Below, one piece after another: positions 1 to 11,200 of a stretch of DNA of 64,000 nucleotides. The translations under genes and the position numbers were made by a program. Under the pieces are notes generated by a model, which ran no database searches, was not told where the DNA came from, and was given only the letters and a program-made list of their open reading frames with translations. The stretch's first letter is position 1, and the number at the start of each line of letters is the position of its first letter. Origin of the DNA: Asterias amurensis (lineage: Eukaryota > Echinodermata > Asteroidea > Forcipulatida > Asteriidae); contig NC_092668.1 of NCBI RefSeq assembly GCF_032118995.1, positions 7,481,501 to 7,545,500 of the forward strand, written 5' to 3'.

Positions 1-2150
1 CGAGCAGCGACTTGCAGGCACAGAAACTAGTATTTCTACACACTCACTTTTAACCCACAAAAAAATCATTTTCAACACATAACTTCTTTAAAAAAAAAAA
101 CATTTTTAATCTTTCCCCAATGTATTTCTATTTTATTGAAAACCAAAAATACCTTAACAAGTTTATTACCTAACTGTTTGCTTGTCCGAGCAGCATTAAT
201 ACACCAATATTTTTTTAACTTATATTAATTAAAGTCGGATTACTATTTGAGGGGTCTTGTCAAAATTAATCTAGGACAGGTAGTCCGAGAACAATTCTCT
301 GATGTCAAATTTTCGTTGGATTTTTGTCTGACTGTATTTCTGTTTGAGACACGTTTGTTTTTCACTGAGCGGCATACAGTTCTCCCATGCACTAAAGACA
401 TGCCACTTAGCGCTCTCTGCTTACTGGCGAATTCTGCCCAGACAATCACCATTCTCTGCGTGACGTCATGCACCCAATTTCTGCACAGAATTCCCTTCAT
501 TTGGCCTGCGCCGATGTATGGCTTACATTAAGTAGAGCTATGAAGATTGGTTGTAGTAGAAACAAACTTGCGGTTTTTGAGCGATCTGGATAGTTTGGAT
601 GTCATTCTATTTCAAAACTAAGATCTTAGTGTCAAGAAGTTGATTAAAGTGAGCCATCCTGCTTGTTTTCCTACAATACAATTGGTGGCCGAGTGGTTAA
701 GAGCACCGAATTCAAACTCTGGTGTTTCTGATCAGCAGAGTGTGTTTTCTTATCCCAAGCCATGACACTTGTGTCCTTAAGCAAGGCACTTAACCATTGC
801 TTTGTCCTTCGGATGGGACGTAAAGTCGTTGGCCCCATGTGTTGTGTAAATGCATGTAAAAGAACCCAGTTCACTTACCGTATTAAGAGAAGAGGTTCGC
901 CCCAATGAACTTTCGCCGACACCCAATTTCAAACAAGGGGAATTTACAGCAGGTAAAAAACCTTGCCCTGGATGGTACTGGATCACTTGGTTGTCCTAGA
1001 CTAATTTTGACATAGTCCCTTATTCATCTCAATATACAACCGTTGTCAACACCGCAAAACGGGTTTGTCACCACACATCAATTTTAATGGAGCAAAACTA
1101 TGCATTCGGAAAGATTTTACTCCTGAAAATTTTGACTGCTTTTTTTGTTCAGCGACTTTCTAAAACAACATGTTCTTCAAGCTGAATCAATTTGTTGCTT
1201 AGCTGAATGATAAAGTGCAACTAGATCAAAGGGGGCAAAGCCGGGCATTAACCATTCAAACTCATCTTTTCTTATACAAAGTAGGCATATACAGTATTTT
1301 TTTACAGCTATTCTACAGTCGGAGTGAGTACAAAGCTTAAGGCTTTCCGTGGTTCTTTCAGTGAGCCAATTTGAGCAACTCGTCAAAAATCTTCCAGGCA
1401 TCATAACTTTTTTCCCTTTTTTTGGAGCACACCTTCAATTTAGATGGGTCGGGTTTCAACAAAAGTGTTGTTTAACTTGGTTGATCTTTTACCATTTCAT
1501 TGGGGACAATTTTGTCAATTTTTTTTATTTTTATTTTTTTTTTATTTTTTAATTCTAATTCTCAGCTTTGCTGGTAGCATGGGGAATAACACTTTTAAAA
1601 TAAAAACACAATTGGACATTTGTTTGTGTTTTTAATACGAAGGGATGCCACTTTATTCATCGCAGAACTGAGGATCTATCTGGAAAGCATCCCATTGTCC
1701 ACTCAGGACATGATCTTTAACTTCACTATTATATCCATCTCACTGACAGATAAGACACGACCGATTCCATGGCCTCTCGGAAATATGGAGACCAGCTTCT
1801 CACGAGAATATTAATATCTATAAACTCTAATAAGCCTTCAGAAAGAAACTCCTCAAATTATTAATCTACCAAAAAGAGTCCTTGGACTCAAACATCACAA
1901 TTCGCTTATTTTGTGAACCAAAAAAACAACAAAAATAAGCTTTTTTCCAACCAAGTATAAAAATATTGATCAACAACTATTTGTAATTTTGTTTAGTTAT
2001 ATAATTAGCTTCTCCGAAGCTTCCTTGTCAAGAGAACATCTTATCCTTCTTTAGACATGTTTCGTTCATTTAAAAAAATAGAGTGAATTGATGTCTCATT
2101 TTAACAATGGACCAAGTTTTGACATTTTGCCTTTTCTTTCCTCTTTTTAG
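1..2150 (+). other. CCAR1: CCAR1 intron (5' part outside window)
   Basis: No coding sequence is recognisable here. The stretch ends in a pyrimidine-rich tract and an AG acceptor at 2149-2150, directly before the first CCAR1 exon in the window. It holds one tRNA-derived SINE (684-910) and otherwise low-complexity AT-rich DNA. The short open frames here lack splice support and look accidental. Confidence 0.6.
684..910 (+). mobile_element. tRNA-derived SINE
   Basis: It begins with a tRNA-Leu/Ser-like box A (GGCCGAGTGGTTAAGAGCA) and continues with a body shared by several copies in the window: a 'CTCTGGTGTTTCTGATCAGCAG' type block, then 'CACTTGTGTCCTTAAGCAAG', 'CCTTCGGATGGGACGTAAA' and 'AAAAGAACCCAG'. 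The 3' half diverges after about 905. Related copies lie near 2752, 22615, 38214, 57816 and 59300. Confidence 0.7.
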
Positions 2151-2228
2151 GAGGAGGAGGAAGAGTCCGAGGCATCGGTTACCATGACGCCAGTACACTT
2201 CAGTCTTCTCGATCCCAAGACTATGAAG
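2151..2228 (+). CDS. CCAR1: CCAR1 exon with acidic stretch before SAP
   Basis: Twenty-six codons lie between an AG acceptor and a GTGAGT donor, phase 0 at both ends. The exon starts EEEEESEAS and ends LLDPKTMK, which leads straight into the SAP domain of the next exon. In vertebrates the same glutamate-rich run precedes SAP. Confidence 0.85.
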
Positions 2229-5200
2229 GTGAGTTCGAAGTCAGGAAATGAACCGGTTTTGCTTTGTGCCAATTTGTGTATACATGCTGCTCTCACACTA
2301 CGGAGAATAGGAATATTTGGCAACAACGGTTTTCTTCATTCGTCCTTTCTAAAGGTAAATGACCTCCGACAGGAGTTGGAGTGCCGAGGTCTGAACTCCA
2401 AGGGGCTGAAGTCACAACTTATCGCCCGCCTCACTAAGACGCTGAAGATGGAGGCCGAAAGGGAAGAAGAAGGAGAGGCTGCAGTGAGACCTCCAGGGAC
2501 TGAAGATGATGTCACGTTCAAAGATAACACTAAGGACGAGGAGGAGATGGAGACGGACTTACAGAAAGAGGTAAGCATTTAATTAGCCTGTTGACCCCTT
2601 TCATGGCACGCTTACCATTTTGGTGGGCAATAGGTTTACGTGTTAAGTCGCCGCATCGCCTAACGCACAGTGACATTGCCCACCAAATGGCGCTTCCAAG
2701 ATTATTCTGATGATGACGTCAGGTGAATTGGGTCAACACAGTACCCTTGATATTATAATAACAATGTTGAAGTCTTATATAGCGCACATAATAATAATAA
2801 TAATAAATAAATTGTTGGAGTTACGAATTCTGAGACCCAATTATGTATCACTTTATAAGGGTTTCCAAGGTGCTACTGCGCATACAGCCAGGAACACTGG
2901 GGTGAACCCCTTCTCTTTTCGATAAAGTGTACTGGGTTCTTTTACGCCTGTTACACAACACACGGGACCAATGGCTTTAGGTCCCATCCGAAGGACGTTC
3001 TGCGCCTCCGAATAGGGTTTTTGTACACTAGATAGATGGCTCATTGTAAATGCATCTCTACTATTTTTATTATTAGGACAAGAAGAAACTTGATGAGAAA
3101 CAGAAGAAGGATCTTGAGCGTAAATACAGCTTACCAGAGAGTCCCTCTCTAATAGTCCATCCCTCCAGCACGGCAAAGAGTGGAAAGTTTGAATGCAACG
3201 TTGTGTGTCTGAGTGTTCTCCTAGATTACAGGATTGAAGACAATAAAGAACATTCATTTGAGGTAAGCACTTTTTTTTTAAGATTAAGCTTAGCAGTTTT
3301 CAGTTGGGTAAAGGCCAAGTCGCACTGAAGCGATAACGAAAACGATAACTATCACGATGCGAAGAGACCGCATTCTATTGGTTAAATGAGTGGGCGTGTT
3401 CTGCTTGGAGCACTTCAACCAATAGAATTTGTTCTCTTTGCGTCAGGTAGTCTGATAACAATTCTCATGTGTTAAACTGTTGATGGATTACCAACATCGA
3501 ACAACGAGAACCATTAAAACGCAACCTTACCATGTTAAAGCAATGAACGTAGAACCAAAGTGGTCCCAAAATTACAACAACAAATTTGAATTCACATTAC
3601 AAACAGTTTTTAATTGAGCAAGTGTTATTAATTTGCCTATTCCAAGAGAGATTGATCAATATACAATCCTAAAAATTGTTTACAATGGGTGTTTTCGATT
3701 TGCGTGTTATCAATAAAGATGCTTCTTGGAGACCTCCATCCTCACACAAAATCCTACTTATATTTTCCTTAATCATTATAAGTTAATGTAAATTATATCA
3801 CTTTTCTTTGTGTGTGGTGAAAATAAAAGAAATGAATGAATGAATAAATGAATATCTTTGTCTGGCTTTTTTCAGGTATCTTTGTTTGCAGAGTTATTCA
3901 ATGAGATGTTACAACGAGATTTTGCATTCAATATCTACAAGGCATTATACCAAGCACCAGAAAAGAAGGAAAAGGTACATTGTTAATCATCCTATAGACC
4001 TTTACATGCTTGCTGCCTCTTGTTCTTGTCCTCATATCCAATAACAATAATGAATGATAATAATCATTTTGCATTTAGGAACCAGACTTTTTTGTTCTTC
4101 CAGCTTCGGTGTGGTAACATTGATATCAATGGGAGAAATTCAAGATGGCTGCACCGTGATAAGGGTCTATTGATTGACGTGCAAAGGCCAAGCCGTCAAG
4201 CGCACTGGAATCAATCTTGGGTATTTCTGATCAGCAGTGTGTTGGTTCTAATCCTGGTCATGACACTGGTGTCGTTTAGCAAGGCTCTAAACCTCAACAA
4301 TTGCTTCGTAAAAAGTTAAGAAGGTAGTGCATTCTGCTCTACCAGCCAGGCTCTAACGGGATGATGCCCATTCCTATCCTAACGGACTGTGAAGGGGATA
4401 ACCCTGTATCAGCCGCAGGAATAGGTGGCACCTAGTGGATGATACCCATTCCTATCCTAACGGACTGTGAAGGGGATAACCCTGTATCAGCCGCAGGAAT
4501 AGGTGGCACCTAGTGGATGATACCCATTCCTATCCTAACGGACTGTGAAGGGGATAACCCTGTATCAGCCGCAGGAATAGGTGGCACCTAGTGGATGATG
4601 CCCATTCCTATCCTAACGGACTGTGAAGGGGATAACTCTGTATCAGCCGCAGGAATAGGTGGCACCTAGTGGATGATACCCATTCCTATCCTAACGGACT
4701 GTGAAGGGGATAACCCTGTATCAGCCGCAGGAATAGGTGGCACCTAGTGGATGATACCCATTCCTATCCTAACGGACTGTGAAGGGGATAACCCTGTATC
4801 AGCCGCAGGAATAGGTGGCACCTAGTGGATGATACCCATTCCTATCCTAACGGACTGTGAAGGGGATAACCCTGTATCAGCCGCAGGAATAGGTGGCTCC
4901 TAGTGGATGATACCCATTCCTATCCTAACGGACTGTGAAGGGGATAACCCTGTATCAGCCGCAGGAATAGGTGGCACCTAGTGGATGATACCCATTTCTA
5001 TCCTAACGGACTGTGAAGGGGATAACCCTGTATCAGCCGCAGGAATAGGTGGCAATGTGCCCCCTGGTGGCAGTTGATTTGAGTCTATAGCCCAAATTAG
5101 TTAAGTTTAGCCCGAACATTGGAGCGGCCGTTCGGCCTTGTAATAATAGGTGAACTTTTATAACGGCAAACTAAAGTAACACATTGTGTTATTGGGTTTT

Positions 5201-8200
5201 TTTTTAGGACAAAGACAGAAAAGACAAGGATGAGCCAAAAGCTAAGAGACGGAAAACGTCTAGTGATGATAAAAAAGATGAGAAAGCAGACAAAGAAGAC
5301 AAAAAGGAAACAGAGAAGGTAAAACTGGTTCCACTTTATTTGAATTGAGATTATCCTAGGCCTGGTAATGCAAAGACTTGTGACTTGTGCGCAAGGTGGA
5401 TCCAAATACGAAAGTCACGCACATGCAGTTTTTTTCATGCAGGATTTATTTGAATGTGTTTACTTGAGATTTTTGAATTATTAATTTAATATATTACCCC
5501 ACTTTTAAAGGCACTGTACACGTTTGGTAATTGTCAAAGACCAGTCTTCTCATTTGGTGTATCCCATTATAAGGATAAAATAACAAGCCTGTGAAAATTT
5601 GGGCTCAATTGGTCTTTGAAGTTGCGAAAAAAATGATGAAAGAAAAAACACCCTTGTTGGACAAATTTTTGTGCTTTCAGATAGGAATAAAAGACTTCTG
5701 GCTAGAAGTCTTTTAATATTTTAGTGAGAAATAACCCTCTTTCTCAAAAACTATGTTACTTCAGAGGGATTTTATTTTCCACAATATTTTATACTGTCAA
5801 CAGCTCTCCATTGCTCGTTACCAAGTCAGTTTTTTTTTTTTTTTTTATTTGTTTTGAGTAATTACCAAACGTGTACCTTCCCTTTAAGATTGTCAATGAT
5901 TTGTTTATATGTCGCTGGTTTTCATGATGGGTCTTTTTTCCAGGACCTTTAAATTTCATTGATTTGAATCTTTCAGGGATTTTATTGGTCATGTTTTCTT
6001 GAGTTTGTTGAATTATTCAGCTATCGGGTTGGTCCTCGCTGTCCACCTCTAGGACCCCTCTCAGAATCATGGATGTGGTTTTCCCTTGAATAATTCTCTG
6101 GGGTTTTCCTCCCACATGTCAAACTGAAACTTCTTCTCTCCATGGGTTTCTTGGCTAGTACAGTGATTAAAGACACTGGACACTATTGGTAATTGTCAAA
6201 GACCAGTCTTCTCACTTGGTGTGTCTCAACATATGCATAAAATTAAAAACCTGTGAAAATTTGAGCTCAATTGGTCGTCGAAGTTGTGAGATAACTATGA
6301 AAGAAAAAACACCTGTGTCACGCGAAGTTGTGTGCTTCCAGATGCTTGATTTCGAGACCTTAAAATCTAATTCAGAGGTCTCGAAGTCAAAATCATCGAA
6401 AATTACTTCTTTCTCGAAAACTACGTCACTTTAGAGGGAGCTGTTTCTCACAATGTTTTATACTATCAACCTCTCCCAATTACTGGTTACCACTTAAGGT
6501 TTTCTGATAGTAATTATTTTGAGTAATTACTAATAGTGTCAACTGCCTTTAAGTACTTTTTTTACTGAGAATCCTGTGGCTTCACAACCAGAATAAATGA
6601 AATAAAAATGCAATTATTGTATCAGGATGAAGACAGAATGGAGGATGATGAAGATCAGGGAGATGATGAAGAAGAAGATGGAAAAAGTGACGCAGAAGAA
6701 GAGGAAGAATGTAAGTTTGGAATCACTGTCAATGTTTCTTGCCCTGCCATGTTGCTGAGTTTTAAAACGTTCAGCCCAATGGCGTTAACTGTGCAACGGC
6801 AACTTTAGTGGACTGTGGGCTATACTCTACTTGACCCCCAATGGTGACTTGGTTATCAAAACATGTTGGAGCAAGTTTTAGTTTTGGCAGGAATGCCATT
6901 GGTCCTCTATTTAGTCCTTTAAAGACACTGAACACTGTTGGTAATTGTCAACGACCAGTCTTTTTACTTGCTGTATCTCACCATATGCATAAAATATCAA
7001 ACCTGTGAAAATTTGAGCTCAATCGATCGTCGAAGTTGCGAGATAATAATGAAAGAAAAAACACCCTTGTCACACAAAGTTGTGTGCCTTCGAAATCAAA
7101 TTTGTGGAAAATTATTTCTTTCTCAAAAACTACATTACCTCAGAGGGAGCCGTTTCTCACAATGTTTTATACTATCAACCTCTCCCTATTACTCGTTACC
7201 AAGTAAGGTTTTATGCTCATAAATATTTTGAGTCGTTACCAATAGTGTCCACTACCTTTAATAGAATGTACCCCTGCTTCTTATTGTTTGCATTGATGTG
7301 GAAAGTAAATGAAGAAATGGAAGTAGTTACCAAAGCATACCGGCTCTCAAAGTATAGATACGATTAAATAAAAATACTCAAATTTCCAACATTTTCACAA
7401 ATCCCCAGCTGATGATAAAAAGAAATCTGACGACAAGAAGAAAGATCCCAAGAAGAAATCCAGACGTCCAAAGCTCGAGACGACAGACCCCAATCTTCTC
7501 CTGTCCTGTGTTTACTTTGATCAGAATCACACCAACTACTTAGTGGACAGAGACACCGAGGAAATCATACATAGTATTGGTCTACATCTGTCTAGATCAC
7601 AGGTAACCTCCTTTTTGGAACCATTCAATTGTTTTAAAGCCACTGGACACCTTTGGTAGTTGTCAAAGACCAGTATTCTCACTTGGTGTTTCCAACATAT
7701 GCATGAAATAACAAACCTGTGAAAATTTGGACTAGATTGGGCGCCAAAGTTGTGAGATAATAGTGGAAGAAAAAAACACCCTTGTCACACGAAGTTGTGT
7801 ACTTTCAGATGCCTTGAATTTAAGACCTTAGCTGAGGTCTGGAATTCAATGCAAATATGTTATTGAAAAATAAGTTCTTTCTTCAAAAACTACCATACTT
7901 CAGAGGGAGCCGTTTCTCACAATTTCGTATACTACTAACAGCTCTCCATTGCTCTTAGCCAAGTAAGTTGTTATGCTAACTATTTCAAGTTATATTCAAA
8001 TATAACATGGTTTGAGGGTGACTAGTCGATTTTAGCTCCCCGAGGTATTGGAAGTTGATAAACTAGTTCCCGAGGGGAAGCCTCGGGAACTAAATTGTCA
8101 ATTTCCAATACCGAGGGGAGCTCATCGACTAGTCACCCGAAATAAACCATGTTATAATTGTTTTACTATACTTCATACATATTCAGTTACCAGAACGTGA

Positions 8201-11200
8201 GTTTTGAGCAAGAGAAAATGATGAGTGTGAAACAAAATGCACATGATAAGTTTGTTCATGTGTTGGATGTCGCTAAGAGAGCGCTGCCGTGCGTGTATAC
8301 AAAACAGTACCACGACCGTAAAGCACATGACAAGTAGAATGACGAGTAAAACAATGGAAAATAATTTTGGAAAATAATTTTTGTCTCGGAGATCATGAGA
8401 CAAATATTATTTTAGCATGTAAAATCGTATTTTCGTGCGATTGTTTTACTCATTTCTCAAAAGCTACCTACCTCAGCAACTAATATTTTAATATATGCTT
8501 TCTGGTATCATTATCTTCAAACGGTGTAAGTTTAATGTAAATCTGTGGACATTGTGTTTTGTGTTACAAAAAGTACCCAAATCCGTTAAGTGCCTTACGA
8601 TGTTTGTCCTCAAGGAACCCAAGTCTCGACACTCATGGGTCGACAGCTCCTTTTCTACCACTTCATCTTAGATCCCGCTTTAAACGACAAAATTTAAAAC
8701 TTTTCTCAAAACTTAGCTTATGCCACAGGTTTCAAGGACTAATTTGGTTGTGTCCGTTTTCTTAGGTGTGTTTTGTTGTGCCTTGAACACCCAACAAGTC
8801 TTCATTATTATAACGTTATAATATTTTTTATTATTAGGTAGCCATTATGTTACCACGTAAATTTTTAATTCGTTAGGTTCGGAAGATTGTTCAGAAAGTT
8901 GTCTCTCGAGACTCCATGTCCAGGGAGATCTTCAACTATCGCAAGCTGACGGATAAATCCACAGAAGAATCTGAAAGCAGTAAAGCCGAACAGCAAATAA
9001 ACGGCAGTGTTTCTGACTCACTGCTGGCCAAAGGTAGGTGTACAACCCAACATCAGACATCTCTTTGTCTTTAGTTCATTAAAGGGTTTGGGTACTTTTT
9101 GTACGACACAAACATCCACAGTATCGAACTTACATGGTTTAAAGATAATGGGTGTAGAAAGCTTCCCTTAAAATATTACTCTCTGAGGTGCTGTAGCATT
9201 TGAGAAATTGAAAGAAAAATTCACTACCTTAAATTTTGTCTTGGTGAGACAAAAATTATTTTTGCATGTAAAACAGATTTCCGCGACTGTCCTGAGAACT
9301 ATGCTAAGTGATTTTCACTTTTTTCTTTTAAAACTTGACGACTAATGAAGTTGAAACTTCTACAGGTAAATTAAATTACATACATTTCCATTCCCAGTTA
9401 GTAGGGATTCATGTAATAGCCACAACATTGATCTGCAAAAGGTACCAAAACCCTTTGAAGGAACACGTTGCCTTGGACCGGACGAGTTGGTCTATTAAAA
9501 GTGTTTGAAACCGTTTGTTATGAAATACATATGGTTAGAAAGATGTTTTAAAAGTAGAATATAATGATCCACACAAGTATCACTCAAAATTGCATGGTTT
9601 TCCTTTAACGTCGCGAACTATCACGGTCGGCCATTTATGGGAGTCAAACTTTTGACTCTCATAAATGGCCGACCATTTTAGTCGACGAGGTAAAAAGAAA
9701 ACCACGCAACTTCGAGGCATATTTGTGTATATCATTGTTTTCTACTTTTACAATATCTTTAAAAATGATACACACAAACTTGCCTCAAAATTGCTAGGTT
9801 TTCCTTTTACTTTGAGAACTAACACTGTCGGCCATTGGCCATTTATGGGAGTCATAAATGGCTGACCGTGTTAGTTGACGAGATAAAAGGAAAACCTTGC
9901 AATTTCAAGGTGTGTTTGTGTGGATCATTGTATTCTACGTTTACAACATTTTTCTACCCACATGCATTTTATAACAAACGGTTACAAACGCTTTCCAAAG
10001 ACCAACTTGACCGATCCAAGGCAACGTGTTCCTTTAAGTTTCATTCCCTTCTGGCAGGCATCCTGAACAAAGATATTGACAAAGTAGGTAGGCCACCAAC
10101 ATTGGGCTGTATACTAGCTCAGTTGGTAGAGCACTGGCACGTTAATGCGGAGGTCGTGGTTTGAAGTCCAGCTCTAGTATTCATTTTTCTTTGTTCAACA
10201 AAAAATTATGTTGTCTTGCGGTTCGTTACTTTTAACCTGAATTCATGTAACTGCAATTAGCTTAAAGACCAATGCATTTGCTGCACCTCGCACCGCCATT
10301 GCTGGGGTGATGGCAGCACAAGGGTTTTGTACACTTTTTATGCAAATTAAATGACACTGGGTGGAAACTGCTGCGATGTACTTTAAATGATTATTTTATA
10401 TTTGGTTTGCGGTAACACTATGTGTGTGTCTACATGTCAGGTAGATTATGTTCTTTTGAAAACACGTCTTGCTTTTATATACTTAGTAGATATTCAGAAT
10501 TTGGGAGACTTCTCAGTTCTTAAAAGAACTGTCCTGCTTTTTAATTACTACCTTGGTGGAAAGTAGAAAATCGAACAGGACTACTACTTTAAATGATCAT
10601 CAAATGAATTTTATGTTTTATTTTGGCAATCTCTTTGATAAAAACAGGTAATTATGAACTGTCGAACACCTGTGAAAGGCGAGGTGGAAATTGCTAAGAT
10701 GTACGTAAAATGAATTGTGTATTTTATTTTGTCAATCTCTTTTATAAAAAAAGGTAATTATGAACTGTTGAAGGCGAGCACTAAGACCTCACCAGTCAAG
10801 ACTAAGCAGGATGAAGACGATTCAGCATACTTGGTAACTTACCAAGGTAGCGTCATTGACATCCAAAACCTACTCCTGAAGGTTGAGAAGAGTGAACAGG
10901 ACCGTCTTATGGCCGAGCGCAAAATTGATGAAATGGAATTCATTGTTGGTATGTCGTTACTTGGTTTATCATGTCGGTTTTAAGGCCGTTGTCCAGTATG
11001 TTTTGGGTTGGCCTTTTGGCTCTCCTCCACTTGGCCCTGTCCATCGCGCCTCCAAGCAGATCCATGTCGTTTGTCATGTAGCTCTGCCTTGTATTGCGCA
11101 GTCGGCCAACAGGTGCTGGTTGAAGTTGATTAAAGGAACTGCCTTGGATCGGATGAGTTGGTCTATAAAAAAGCGTTTGTAACCGTTTGTTATAAAATGC

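Noticed and set aside
4020..4319. 99-codon frame in a CCAR1 intron
   Set aside because: It runs through a SINE fragment and starts in intronic sequence; no family match.
10105..10180. Functional tRNA gene
   Set aside because: Box A is good, but the anticodon loop lacks T33, the stems are weak, and a near copy exists at 24393, so it is a repeat.
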